A program made the position numbers and the translations under genes. From positions 3,045,518-3,109,517 of the forward strand of contig NZ_OY782498.1 in NCBI RefSeq assembly GCF_963677845.1: a stretch of 64,000 nt of DNA, in the 5' to 3' direction. Of the stretch, positions 28,056 to 36,606 are shown piece after piece. How positions within the stretch are numbered: the stretch's first letter is position 1; every line of letters starts with the position of its first letter. The notes under the pieces are model-generated. The model worked only from the letters and a program-made list of their open reading frames with translations. It did not search any database and was not told the origin of the DNA. Source of the DNA: an uncultured Pseudodesulfovibrio sp. GTDB taxonomy: Bacteria > Desulfobacterota > Desulfovibrionia > Desulfovibrionales > Desulfovibrionaceae.

Positions 28056-28084
28056 ACTTCATCCATTGTTGCGGTTCGTTGCAG

Positions 28085-28711
28085 TTATTTGTTTTTCAGA
28101 GAATTTACCTGACAAGCAACGGCCTCTTGCAGAGCCTTGCGGAAGACATTCTCATGCACTGCTCCAGTAATGGGAGGCAAGCTCTCGATAATAAAGGTCG
28201 GCAATGCGGTCACGCCAGCGGCACGTGCTGCTTCAGACCCTGCTGCGACGAGCTCTGTATATTGGTGTTCTTCAAGGGCCGCTTGAAGCCCTGCCCGACC
28301 AAGACCACAGGATTCACCCACGTCCAACAAGATTTCCATATCGCCGAGGTTCTTTCCGTCCGTAAAACCGGCCTTGAAGACCGCGTCATGAAATGCGTGA
28401 TAAGCTCCATGCTCGCGAGCATACTCTGCTGCTTCAAGAGAAAGTCGAGTGTTGCTCAACAAGGCCATATCGCCAAAGGCAATTCCATACGGCTTACCTC
28501 GTTGGTTACATGTAATGACGGCCTGATCAATATCAAACTGGTTGAAGCGCTCAGTCATTGGTTGCCCCTGCACCGGAGTTTCCGGGTGCAGTTCGTGCGG
28601 AACCCATGTGTCCTCAATATCAAATTCATTTTTTAGGTGGTCGACAATCCCCGTGCCGACATAGCAAAAGGGTCAACCAAAATCAGAAAAGACTCGTATC
28701 TTGATGGGCAT
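28085..28711 (-). CDS. FrnE/DsbA-family oxidoreductase, probable selenoprotein (in-frame UGA at codon 13)
   Basis: 208 aa if UGA is read as selenocysteine. ATG 28711 has a strong site (AAGGA, 6 nt). Codons 1-12 read MPIKIRVFSDFG, codon 13 is TGA (28673-28675), then PFCYVGTGIVD. FrnE-type proteins have SDFxCPFC here, so TGA replaces the first Cys of the CxxC. The rest is full length (WVPHELHPETPVQG, GVTALPTFII cis-Pro motif). Twelve nt after the UGA a 7-bp stem (GTCGGCA / TGTCGAC) with loop CGGGGAT fits a bacterial SECIS (28640-28660). A purely non-coding mutation is the alternative. It would oxidise or isomerise thiols; with no signal peptide it acts in the cytoplasm. Confidence 0.8.
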
Positions 28712-28854
28712 AATGTTTCCTTGTTTTTCCAACTCTAAGTTTCAGGCGGGAAAAGTAAAGGAACATTTTTGGATGGTAGCGTTCAAAAAGTAAGGGGAAA
28801 ACAAATACTAGACGGCATCAATCTCACTTATAAAAATTGCTAAAGCTCAAACAA

Positions 28855-28995
28855 AAGAAATCGGTCGGGAGCCTTTCCTCTCTCCCGACCGATGAGTCAG
28901 TCATGCAGAGATAACTGACACGTGCCGGGTAGGCACAGGGACTCTCAAACCTCGCATATACCCGGCTGTCTTGGTTCGATGGTATATCGAACCTA
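28855..28995 (-). ncRNA. Structured RNA with intrinsic terminator, small RNA or leader
   Basis: Four hairpins in a row on the minus strand: GGTTCGAT/ATCGAACC (28973-28993), GCCGGGTA/TACCCGGC around a 27-nt interior (28924-28966), GTCAGT/ACTGAC (28896-28919) and a 12-bp perfect stem ATCGGTCGGGAG/CTCCCGACCGAT (28860-28893) followed by TTTCTTTT. The T-run fixes the strand. It ends about 145 nt before the selenoprotein start, so it is either a free small RNA or a terminating leader of that gene. No known riboswitch or 6S/SRP signature was recognised. Confidence 0.6.
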
Positions 28996-29217
28996 AAACA
29001 AAATTCACAATTCATATCTTTCTTTCAACTCATGCAAAATGAAGACCATAAAAACCAGCCCTATTTGGACGCTTTTTCTTTGAAACAGCGGCTTTTCTTT
29101 ACATTTTTAGCAAAATATCAAAACGGAATTGCCCTTTTTGGCAAATTTACTCATTTTAAATTTTCACCAAACAGCAGGGCCTTCTCGATTCCTTTATTCT
29201 ATTTTTCAATTACCCAT

Positions 29218-29246
29218 TTGACCTGTTTCCCTGACAGTTATATATT
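29218..29246 (+). promoter_or_regulatory. Sigma-70-type promoter of the secreted-protein/Sir2 unit
   Basis: TTGACC, 17 bp, TATATT, about 50 bp before the start at 29298. Near consensus and in the right orientation. Confidence 0.7.
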
Positions 29247-29297
29247 ATAGATAATAAGAACAGCAATCTGGGAGCACGCCGAACGAGGGAGGTTCCC

Positions 29298-29750
29298 ATG
29301 CACATGAAGACAAAAAGCGCACTGGCCGTATTTACGGGCCTCCTTGTGGCCTTTGCCACGGTCTTTCTCTTTGACTACACCGACAATTACATGGAGGACC
29401 GTTTTGTCCGAGCCATCGAAAAACAAAAAACCTATGTAGGGGATACTTTTTCATTGGATGCGCTCATGGAATACTACGACTGGGACGTCGTTTGTATCCT
29501 CCTGCCGGGCGAAGAACATTCTCTCAAAAACAGACTGGGACGCCCATATAAAGGAAAGAAAATAGGCTCGAATTCATGGAGCTTAATTTTCGTCAAAGGC
29601 AAGAGCGTTCTTGCGGAAATCCCCATAAAACAAACTTTCCTTCGCCCACCACCCCAACTTAAAGAGGAATGTTTCGAAAGATGGGCTGCCATCTTCAGTG
29701 TCAACCATGATCAAAACGGCGACTTGCGACTTTTCGTTGTCGGCCAATGA
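29298..29750 (+). CDS. Membrane-anchored or secreted protein of unknown function
   Basis: 150 aa. A hydrophobic segment at residues 8-24 after MHMKTKS is a signal anchor or signal peptide; the remaining 125 residues would be periplasmic. No Cys lipobox and no recognised domain; a C-terminal LRLFVVG strand ends it. GAGGGAGG precedes the start. It ends 6 bp before the Sir2 gene, so both are on one mRNA. Confidence 0.65.
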   Translation: MHMKTKSALAVFTGLLVAFATVFLFDYTDNYMEDRFVRAIEKQKTYVGDTFSLDALMEYYDWDVVCILLPGEEHSLKNRLGRPYKGKKIGSNSWSLIFVKGKSVLAEIPIKQTFLRPPPQLKEECFERWAAIFSVNHDQNGDLRLFVVGQ

Positions 29751-29756
29751 GGCACC

Positions 29757-30500
29757 ATGTCCAATCACGCCCTTGAGAATGCAGCTCAGGCACTCAAAAA
29801 CGCACGCTGCACCATGGCCTTTACCGGCGCGGGGATTTCCGTGGAATCCGGCATACCGCCTTTTCGCGGCCCCGGAGGAGTCTGGTCTAAATATGACCCG
29901 GACAAATTTGAAAAAGGATACTTCAAACGGCACCCAGATGAAGTCTGGCCGCTCCTGAAGGAAATATTCTTTGACATGCTGGGGAAAGCCAAACCCAACC
30001 CGGCGCATATTGCGTTAGCCCAATTGGAAAGCCAAGGGAAACTGGCTGGAATCGTCACGCAAAACATTGACTCATTGCATCAGGCTGCGGGCAGCTCAGT
30101 GGTCCACGAATATCACGGCTCCACCCGGCGTATGCAATGCATGACTTGCCGCACATTTTTCGATTCTCATTCCATTTCTCTGGATAAGCTTCCCCCGGCC
30201 TGTCCAGCCTGTGGAGGATTGCTCAAGCCGGATTTCATTTTCTTTGGTGAAGGCATTCCCACTGAAGTACACCACGCGGCAACAGACCTCGCCAAGCAAT
30301 CGGACGTCTGCCTGATCGTGGGCACAGGAGGACAAGTCATGCCTGCCGGACGCATTCCGTATATCGTGAAAAATCGTGGCGGGACAATCATTGAAATCAA
30401 TCTCTATGATACGGACTACAGCTACACGACCAGCGACTATTTCCTCCAAGGAAAAGCCGGAGAAATGACGCCGAAATTGGCACGGCTGGCGATGGCGTAA
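29757..30500 (+). CDS. cobB: Sir2-type NAD-dependent protein deacylase
   Basis: 247 aa. NAD-binding GAGISVESGIPPFRG (24-38), TQNIDSLH (101-108) and the catalytic His120 (YHG) are present. The zinc ribbon has four Cys (128, 131, 149, 152). LIVGTGGQVMPAG and IEINL complete the Rossmann motifs. Removes acetyl or other acyl groups from lysine in the cytoplasm. The window also codes for an acyl-CoA-synthetase/GNAT fusion of the lysine-acetylating type (39631-42336), so both sides of this modification are encoded here. Confidence 0.92.
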   Translation: MSNHALENAAQALKNARCTMAFTGAGISVESGIPPFRGPGGVWSKYDPDKFEKGYFKRHPDEVWPLLKEIFFDMLGKAKPNPAHIALAQLESQGKLAGIVTQNIDSLHQAAGSSVVHEYHGSTRRMQCMTCRTFFDSHSISLDKLPPACPACGGLLKPDFIFFGEGIPTEVHHAATDLAKQSDVCLIVGTGGQVMPAGRIPYIVKNRGGTIIEINLYDTDYSYTTSDYFLQGKAGEMTPKLARLAMA

Positions 30501-30523
30501 TGATTATCCGTACTTCATTCAAA

Positions 30524-30556
30524 CAAAAAGCCTCTCATCCATGAAATGGACAAGGG
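30524..30556. terminator. Imperfect hairpin between Sir2 and galE
   Basis: AGCCTCTCATCCAT / ATGGACAAGGGGCT with internal mismatches, an A-run on one side. It probably terminates galE on the minus strand. Confidence 0.5.
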
Positions 30557-30582
30557 GCTTCGTCTTTCCTTTGTAAAAAAAC

Positions 30583-31560
30583 TTATGCAAGGTCTTTCTG
30601 GTGCCAATCCCAAGCGGTTTGCACGATGTCTCGAACATCGCCGAACTGCGGTTTCCATCCCAGCACTTCACGCGCGGCTTTGGCTGAACTGACAAGAGCC
30701 GGGGAGTCTCCGGGACGGCGGCCAGATTCTGTCACCGGGATATCCTTACCCGAAACTTCCCGCGCTACATCGATAATCTCACGTACCGAAAAACCATTGC
30801 CATTGCCAAGGTTGAAGGCTCGCGATGCTCCGCCCGACTCAAGAAACTCCAACGCCTTCACATGCGCATTCGCCAAGTCGGTAACATGAATATAATCACG
30901 CAGGCAGGTACCATCTGGAGTGGGATAATCCGTTCCAAAGATGGTAATATTATCGCGTAAACCAAGCGCGGCATGTAAAATAAGCGGGATAAGATGCGTT
31001 TCCGGCTGATGCCGTTCGCCGATTTCACCATCAGGGTCTGCGCCTGCAGCATTGAAATATCGCAAGCATATGTGCTTGAGGCCATAGGCATAATCATAAT
31101 CAGCCAACATCTGCTCAATCATCCGTTTAGACCATGCATAGGGAGACAACGGAGAAAGAGGGTGATCTTCAGCGATAACATCAGTTACCGGCTCTCCGTA
31201 CACTGCAGCCGTCGATGAAAAAACCAGTCGCTTCACATCGGCTTCCAGCATGGCATCCAACAAATTCAAAGTATTACGAACGTTATTTCCGTAATACATG
31301 TCAGGTTTTGCCACGGATTCTCCCACGGCAATAAACGCGGCAAAATGCAGGACCTCACCAATATCATGTCGGGAAAAAACGCCTCTCAAAAACGCAGGAT
31401 CGGCCAGATCACCCTGCTCAAACTCGCCCCATTTGAGGAAATCACGGTGGCCGGCAACCAAAGAATCCAAAACCACGACCTCACGCCCCAAAGAAGCCAA
31501 GGCTTTGGCCGCATGGGAACCAATATATCCGGCACCGCCGGTGATAAGTGTCTTTTTCAT
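30583..31560 (-). CDS. galE: UDP-glucose 4-epimerase
   Basis: 325 aa from ATG 31560. SDR-type epimerase: GGAGYIGSHAAK (NAD binding), SSTAAVYGEP and the YAWSK active-site motif (Tyr-x-x-x-Lys), LRYFNAAGADP. Interconverts UDP-glucose and UDP-galactose for surface polysaccharide. The frame is open to GTG 31578 but the conserved start is used. Chemoreceptor upstream on the same strand is 48 bp away. Confidence 0.93.
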   Translation of the reverse strand: MKKTLITGGAGYIGSHAAKALASLGREVVVLDSLVAGHRDFLKWGEFEQGDLADPAFLRGVFSRHDIGEVLHFAAFIAVGESVAKPDMYYGNNVRNTLNLLDAMLEADVKRLVFSSTAAVYGEPVTDVIAEDHPLSPLSPYAWSKRMIEQMLADYDYAYGLKHICLRYFNAAGADPDGEIGERHQPETHLIPLILHAALGLRDNITIFGTDYPTPDGTCLRDYIHVTDLANAHVKALEFLESGGASRAFNLGNGNGFSVREIIDVAREVSGKDIPVTESGRRPGDSPALVSSAKAAREVLGWKPQFGDVRDIVQTAWDWHQKDLA

Positions 31561-31607
31561 GAGGTCGTCATACTCCACTGATCAACGAAAGAGAAGTGGA
31601 CTTTGTG

Positions 31608-33242
31608 CTATGACTGCATACGTCCGATCAATTCCTTGAGAGATCCGGCTAGGGTGGATAAATCATTTAACGCGGCCCGGGACTCGCCCATGGCGTGAGC
31701 TGTTTCACTTGAAATGGTATTGATCTCATCTGTAGCCCGATTGACCTGCTCACTCGTCGCAGACTGTTCCTCTGCTGCCGTGGCAATGGAGCGAACCTGA
31801 TCCGCAGCTGTGTCCACACTTTCCCGAATGCGCTGCATGGATTCACCGGCCTTGGAAACCAGTTCCGTGGACTGTTGAATTGAAGCAACCGCATTCTCCG
31901 TGGCCGCAACATTTTCCTGTGTACCCGTGCGGATGGACTGAATAGCCCCATGCACTTCCTTGGTCGCGTCCATGGTCTTCTCTGCCAGCTTGCGCACTTC
32001 ATCCGCAACCACGGCAAATCCACGTCCGGCTTCACCGGCACGGGCTGCTTCGATAGCCGCATTTAACGCTAACAAGTTGGTCTGGTCGGCTATATCATCA
32101 ATGACCTGCATGATAGCCCCAATGTCTTCAGTCTGTTTATCCAGCCCGGCCATGGACTCCTTGAGTTGTGCCGACTGTGTACCAACGCCTTGAATCGCAC
32201 CGATCACCTGATGCACCAACTCGGCTCCTTCTTCAGCGATACTGCGCATCCCCTCCGCATTACTGGAGGCGTCAGCGGCATTTCGAGCGACTTCGAGAAC
32301 CGTGGCATTCATCTGTTCCATAGCCGTAGCGGTTTCACTGGCCCGATCCCGTTGAATATCCGAACCATGGCTCGCCTCGTCCACCTGCTGCGTCAGCAGA
32401 GAAGAAGCGGCGTCGAGCTGATCTGCGATGGAATCGGCTTCCTTGGCTGTTTCCATGAGCAATTCATGTTGATGTTTAGCCTCTTGCTCACTTTGCTTGA
32501 TTTCGGTTGTCTCGGTCAGGATAGTAAAAGCACCAACAATCTTCCCATCCAAATCCTTAATCGGTGAAATATCCACGAGCAGATGATATGGACGGCCCTT
32601 GCGCCCTTCGCCAGCGGTGGCCTGACCGATGATGACTTTGTCTTCTCGCATGCACTGACCAAGCATGGTGGATCGATTGGCATCACCATAAACGAATTCA
32701 GCCATGGGCATACCAATAAAAGTTTCCGGAGGTTCGTCAATCTGAAGTAAATCAAGTTCAGGCTGATTCAAAAAAGTGATAACTTCATCCTGATCAACAA
32801 CCACACAAGGCTGAGTCATGTTGGTTAACAGGCCTTGTGACATGCCAAGTTTGGTCTTGAGTTCCGCCGTCATATCCTGCACGGCATCGATCGTTTCACT
32901 GATGATATCTTTGGCTTCATAGTGGATAGTGGCGTTGTAATTGCCCTTGGCCACCTCATGCGTAAACTCGGAAAGATTGGAAAGGGGCTTGATCAAGGTC
33001 TTGACCAAAATGGCGCCGCCAAGGAAAGAGACCAGTATTCCGCACGTGACTATAATGGCACTGATTAACAAGACGCCATTGATAATGTCGTCTCGACTGG
33101 CTTGATCAAGATTCAATCCATCCAAGACGGAATTGACCTGAAAAATGATACCACAGGCAAGAATGATGGCCGTAACTGCCACCATAAAGACAACACCGCT
33201 GACGAGCTTGAAACGAAAAGGAACTTTCTTCGGATTGAACAT
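31608..33242 (-). CDS. Methyl-accepting chemotaxis protein with PAS domain
   Basis: 544 aa from ATG 33242 (GGTGGG upstream). Two membrane helices (about 12-34 and 56-82) enclose a very short loop, so there is no large periplasmic sensor. A HAMP region follows (to about 130), then a PAS-like domain (about 145-250, ending [19 protein letters not shown]). The signalling hairpin has the canonical [19 protein letters not shown] tip. Glutamine/glutamate pairs near [13 protein letters not shown] suit methylation. Signals to CheA; because sensing is by the cytoplasmic PAS, redox or metabolic state is a likely input. Confidence 0.9.
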   Translation of the reverse strand: MFNPKKVPFRFKLVSGVVFMVAVTAIILACGIIFQVNSVLDGLNLDQASRDDIINGVLLISAIIVTCGILVSFLGGAILVKTLIKPLSNLSEFTHEVAKGNYNATIHYEAKDIISETIDAVQDMTAELKTKLGMSQGLLTNMTQPCVVVDQDEVITFLNQPELDLLQIDEPPETFIGMPMAEFVYGDANRSTMLGQCMREDKVIIGQATAGEGRKGRPYHLLVDISPIKDLDGKIVGAFTILTETTEIKQSEQEAKHQHELLMETAKEADSIADQLDAASSLLTQQVDEASHGSDIQRDRASETATAMEQMNATVLEVARNAADASSNAEGMRSIAEEGAELVHQVIGAIQGVGTQSAQLKESMAGLDKQTEDIGAIMQVIDDIADQTNLLALNAAIEAARAGEAGRGFAVVADEVRKLAEKTMDATKEVHGAIQSIRTGTQENVAATENAVASIQQSTELVSKAGESMQRIRESVDTAADQVRSIATAAEEQSATSEQVNRATDEINTISSETAHAMGESRAALNDLSTLAGSLKELIGRMQS

Positions 33243-33422
33243 GTGCACCCACCCTGATTGGTTGCCGGAATCGACCGTCCACATCCGCACGGGACAGTCA
33301 ATACTCTAAATATTCTTTAGACCACTACGAGGCCCAAAGAAATCTGTCAACCAGGGAGGCTGAAATCAAGGGACAAACACACCTGCAATCGCGACTATTT
33401 CCATGCCTACGACACGAGAAAA

Positions 33423-33962
33423 TTACTCGTCGCTACTCCACATGCCGCTATGGACCCAGCCAAGATATTTCCGTGCGAGAAACCCAGCGACTTCCTTGGC
33501 GTCATCAAGACCGAACTTGGGCACATCCGCATCCACGCCCCGATCTGTCACCATGGCGATGATATTCCTGTCATCCTGATTCTGTCTGGTGCATAAAGGA
33601 TTCTGATGCACGTCCCCACGATGCACTTCAACTTTGGGGCTGTCGGAATTGAAATAACCCTCGGTCAAAATCATGTGTTTTCCCGGGAACAGGCTTTCCG
33701 CCAATTCAGGCAAGGTATGTTCATGGTCCACACTCTTGATCATGGCAATTCTGTCAGGCGAAGAAATGACCACGGTCTCAGCTCCGGCCTGTTTCAACCG
33801 CCAGGAGTCCTTGCCTTCATGATCAATTTCAAAAGAATGAGCGTCGTGTTTGATAGCCCCCACGGACACCCCAAGGGCTTTCAACTCTGGCAGCAATTTT
33901 TCAATGAAAGTTGTTTTGCCGGACTTTTTCTTTCCGACAATGCATATAATCTGTGGTTGCAT
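33423..33962 (-). CDS. mobB: Molybdopterin-guanine dinucleotide biosynthesis protein MobB
   Basis: 179 aa. P-loop GKKKSGKTTFIEKL (residues 10-23), followed by VGAIKHDAHSFEIDHEGKDSWR, the conserved MobB core, and LTEGYF. GTP-binding adaptor that assists loading of GMP on molybdopterin. The ribosome binding site is GAGGGGG. Divergent from moeA with 146 bp between starts; both serve the molybdoenzymes of the cell. Confidence 0.92.
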   Translation of the reverse strand: MQPQIICIVGKKKSGKTTFIEKLLPELKALGVSVGAIKHDAHSFEIDHEGKDSWRLKQAGAETVVISSPDRIAMIKSVDHEHTLPELAESLFPGKHMILTEGYFNSDSPKVEVHRGDVHQNPLCTRQNQDDRNIIAMVTDRGVDADVPKFGLDDAKEVAGFLARKYLGWVHSGMWSSDE

Positions 33963-34108
33963 ATATCCCCCTCATTTTCGTCAAATTTTGGTCCTTTTGG
34001 CAGGAAAAATGACTATACGCAAGCGCAAAGAAAAAATCGACGACTCTTTACATCAATCCGTACCGATGCCACTCTATTTTATCCATACTTTCGACGATAA
34101 GGACGGTT

Positions 34109-35320
34109 ATGAACAGTATTATCCCCCGCCAACGCGCTCTTCGCACCCTGTTAAGCCAGACATCACCCATGCCGCCAACAGTAGTGCCGCCCTTTGAAGG
34201 TGTCGGCAATGCCACCGCCGAGGCTGTGAATGCTGCTTGTCAGGTCCCGGAAAACGCATGCTCTGTCAGGGATGGATATGCTTTACGCGCGGTCGATATT
34301 GAACGGGCAACTGTTTTGAACCCGGTCCGACTTGAGGTCAAACAAGCCATACACGCGGAATCCCGAGACCCGAAACATCTCGGCCACGGAGAAGCGGCCA
34401 GAGTGCTCACTGGTGGCCCTGTACCAGACGGAGCCGATTCCGTACTGGCCGAAGAAGACATTGAAATCGACGGATCAACCATCATTGTTCGTGAGCCTGT
34501 CCGCAAGGGCTGGTTTGTCCGCCCTGCCGGTGGTGAGATCGATGCAGATACGCTCATTGCCCCACAAGGACAGATCATATCGCCGCAGGCCGCAGCCGTC
34601 ATGACCCGCACACGAACCGGGTTGATCAAAATTCACCCCACCCCCACGGCACGGCTTATTGCGCTTGGCAGCGAGTTGATAGACCCGACCATCCATGATG
34701 ATCCCACCCGTTTTCCGGCAGACAATCTCGTCTTGCAACGCGGGCTTTTCGAATCAAGCGGCGTTGCTGTTATCGACGCAACAGTCGTCCCCGACAACAA
34801 AGACACACTTATTTCAATGCTCAATGCCCCGATACTTCCCGAGCTGATCGTCACAACCGGCGGCACAGGCCGAAGTGAACGGGATTTCGCACAAACAGGG
34901 GCTCTCGAAAGCGGATTCACCATGCTTTTCGAAGGAGTAGACATACGACCGGGGCGCCACGTCTTTGCCGCTGTCCGTGACAACACTCTGCTTTTCGGCC
35001 TGCCCGGACCGCCCGCCGCAGGCCATGCCTGTTTTCACGCGCTCATCCTGCCCGTCATCCGCCGTTTGCGTGGATTACCTGACCAATCCGAACCGCTCAT
35101 GGCCCGATTCACTCAAGGTATCAGCGCACGTCCCGGCAGCGAGTGGCTCGTTCAATGCGCTCTGTCGCTGCAAGGTTCACAGCTTACGGCGACACCTTTG
35201 GCAGGGAAAGATGTCCCTCCCATGGTTGGCCTCTCCCAAGCCAATGGAGTAGCCATTCTCAAAGGTGGAGAAGCCATTCTCCCCGGCGAAAAGGCCAAAA
35301 TTGTGACTACTTTATTTTAA
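34109..35320 (+). CDS. moeA: Molybdopterin molybdenumtransferase MoeA
   Basis: 403 aa. Inserts molybdenum or tungsten in molybdopterin. Family motifs: RDGYALRA, RVLTGGPVPDGADSVLAEED, VRPAGGEI, the MoaB-like GSEL and TTGGTGRSERDF, and LPGPPAAGH. AAGGA precedes the ATG. The DGYA and TGG motifs depart a little from E. coli MoeA, as is common in Desulfovibrio. A hairpin repeat begins 4 bp after the stop. Confidence 0.9.
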   Translation: MNSIIPRQRALRTLLSQTSPMPPTVVPPFEGVGNATAEAVNAACQVPENACSVRDGYALRAVDIERATVLNPVRLEVKQAIHAESRDPKHLGHGEAARVLTGGPVPDGADSVLAEEDIEIDGSTIIVREPVRKGWFVRPAGGEIDADTLIAPQGQIISPQAAAVMTRTRTGLIKIHPTPTARLIALGSELIDPTIHDDPTRFPADNLVLQRGLFESSGVAVIDATVVPDNKDTLISMLNAPILPELIVTTGGTGRSERDFAQTGALESGFTMLFEGVDIRPGRHVFAAVRDNTLLFGLPGPPAAGHACFHALILPVIRRLRGLPDQSEPLMARFTQGISARPGSEWLVQCALSLQGSQLTATPLAGKDVPPMVGLSQANGVAILKGGEAILPGEKAKIVTTLF

Positions 35321-35324
35321 AAAT

Positions 35325-35435
35325 GCCTCCGGTGGCCAGGGAAGGGAAAACCCTTTGAAAAGGGTTCTTCCCTCCCCTTCCCCCAGCCCCCACCCTCTCC
35401 TTTTCCCAAACTTTTCGTGTCGCCTTCGGCAAAAT
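35325..35435 (+). repeat. Intergenic hairpin repeat, copy 4
   Basis: GCCTCCGGTGGCC box, then a stem with GGGAAGGG...ACCCTTT / AAAGGGT...CCCTTCCC arms, then CACCCTCTCCTTTTCCCAAACTTTT and GTGTCGCCTTCGGC. Same orientation and order as copy 2. Confidence 0.8.
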
Positions 35436-35599
35436 TCATACGTTTTAAATAAACAACACATCTGAATTCTCTTTCTTCCTGAGACCAACGAAGCAATAGA
35501 CTTGAAATGCCTTGGGGGAGAGCACCGCGCTCCAACAACGGTTCTCTTCAGCCGCATAAGGTTTGGTAGAGTGGCGCATCTGTCAAACCGCACCCAGAA

Positions 35600-35656
35600 C
35601 TGTCACTCAGCTTTCGATTCTCCGTCACGAAACCGTAACATGGTGAGTCTATCAAT
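35600..35656 (+). promoter_or_regulatory. Pho box array and -10 element of pstSCA
   Basis: Four 7-bp units at exact 11-bp steps: CTGTCAC, CTTTCGA, CCGTCAC, CCGTAAC (35600, 35611, 35622, 35633), each separated by 4 bp, the PhoB-binding pattern. TATCAAT (35650-35656) follows 10 bp after the last unit, the spacing used where PhoB takes the place of the -35 element. A further CTGTCAA lies at 35580 but off register. Confidence 0.75.
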
Positions 35657-35711
35657 ACGCAACACGTCATCGAGGACTGTACTTTTTTTACATAATTTCA
35701 AGGAAGGAAAA

Positions 35712-36524
35712 ATGATGAAAAAACTTCTGATTGCATTTGTTGCACTGGCAATTTTGAGTGTATCCGCTCTGGCTAACGCCGCTGAAATCCGCGTCAAAGG
35801 TTCCACAACCGTTGACCCGGCCATGAAAAAACTGGTTGCCGCCTACCAAATCAAACACCCCGGTGTGAATTTCTCCATTTCCGCTACCGGTTCCGGCGAT
35901 GGAGCCAAGGCTATCATCAACAAGACTGCCGACATCGGCATGATGTCCCGCGACATGAAGTCCGCCGAAGCTGAAAAATGCAAGGCCAACGGCATCACCC
36001 CTGTCCAGTTCGTGATCGCTCTGGATTGCCTGGTTCCCATCGTTCACCCTTCCAACCCGGTTTCCGCACTGACCACTGCTCAGCTCAAGGATATCTATCA
36101 GGACAAGATCCGCAACTGGAAAGACGTTGGTGGCACCAAGGGCATGATAGCTCTGTTCTCCCGCGAGACCAACTCAGGTACGTATGAAGTATGGCACAAG
36201 AAAGTCATGAAAAAGGAAGACGAATTTGATCTCGTTTCCCGTATGCCTTCCAACGCAGCCATGGCCGCCAAGATCTCCGGCAACAAAAAAGGCATTGGCT
36301 ACGTCGGTCTCGGTTTCCTGAACCCCAAGGTCAAGGCCATCACGGTTAACGGCGTTGTCGCTTCCGTTGAAACCGGCAAGTCCGGCGAATACCCGCTGTC
36401 CCGTGGCCTGAACCTCTACACCGGCGGCCAGCCCTCTGGTGAGACCAAAAACTTCATCGACTTCGTCATGTCTCCTGCCGGTCAGAAGATCATCGCCGAA
36501 GTCGGCTTCGTCCCCATGCAGTAA
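35712..36524 (+). CDS. pstS: Phosphate ABC transporter substrate-binding protein
   Basis: 270 aa from ATG 35712 (AAGGAAGG upstream; ATG 35715 equally possible). Signal peptide MMKKLLIAFVALAILSVSA with cleavage near ANA/AEI. The mature protein opens IRVKGSTTVDPAMKKL, and has ISATGSGDGAKAIINKTADIGMMSRDMK and SRETNSGTYEVW, the phosphate-binding loops of PstS. Periplasmic. First gene of the Pho-box-controlled pstSCA unit. Confidence 0.92.
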   Translation: MMKKLLIAFVALAILSVSALANAAEIRVKGSTTVDPAMKKLVAAYQIKHPGVNFSISATGSGDGAKAIINKTADIGMMSRDMKSAEAEKCKANGITPVQFVIALDCLVPIVHPSNPVSALTTAQLKDIYQDKIRNWKDVGGTKGMIALFSRETNSGTYEVWHKKVMKKEDEFDLVSRMPSNAAMAAKISGNKKGIGYVGLGFLNPKVKAITVNGVVASVETGKSGEYPLSRGLNLYTGGQPSGETKNFIDFVMSPAGQKIIAEVGFVPMQ

Positions 36525-36606
36525 GCCGAATTGAATCAATAAAATCAATTCCCGCCGAGGTGCGCACGCACCCCGGCGGGATCATGCTTGAAAAGAGGCT
36601 CCATAC

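Larger units (their letters stand above)
28712..29297. other. 586-bp gap holding a structured RNA and a promoter
   Basis: Between the divergent selenoprotein and 29298 genes. It holds the structured RNA (28855-28995, minus strand), an AT-rich stretch without recognisable features (29000-29215), and the promoter at 29218-29246. No open frame with a credible start was found. Confidence 0.6.
35321..35711. other. Gap between moeA and pstS: repeat, then Pho box region
   Basis: 391 bp. The left third holds hairpin repeat copy 4. The middle (35445-35579) shows nothing recognisable. The right part holds the Pho-box array and the promoter of pstSCA. Confidence 0.6.

Noticed and set aside
28973..28993. 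GGTTCGAT as a tRNA T-arm
   Set aside because: It is one arm of a perfect 8-bp hairpin without acceptor or anticodon stems around it.
28855..28995. 6S RNA, SRP RNA, tmRNA or a known riboswitch
   Set aside because: The ends do not pair and no family core motif is seen.
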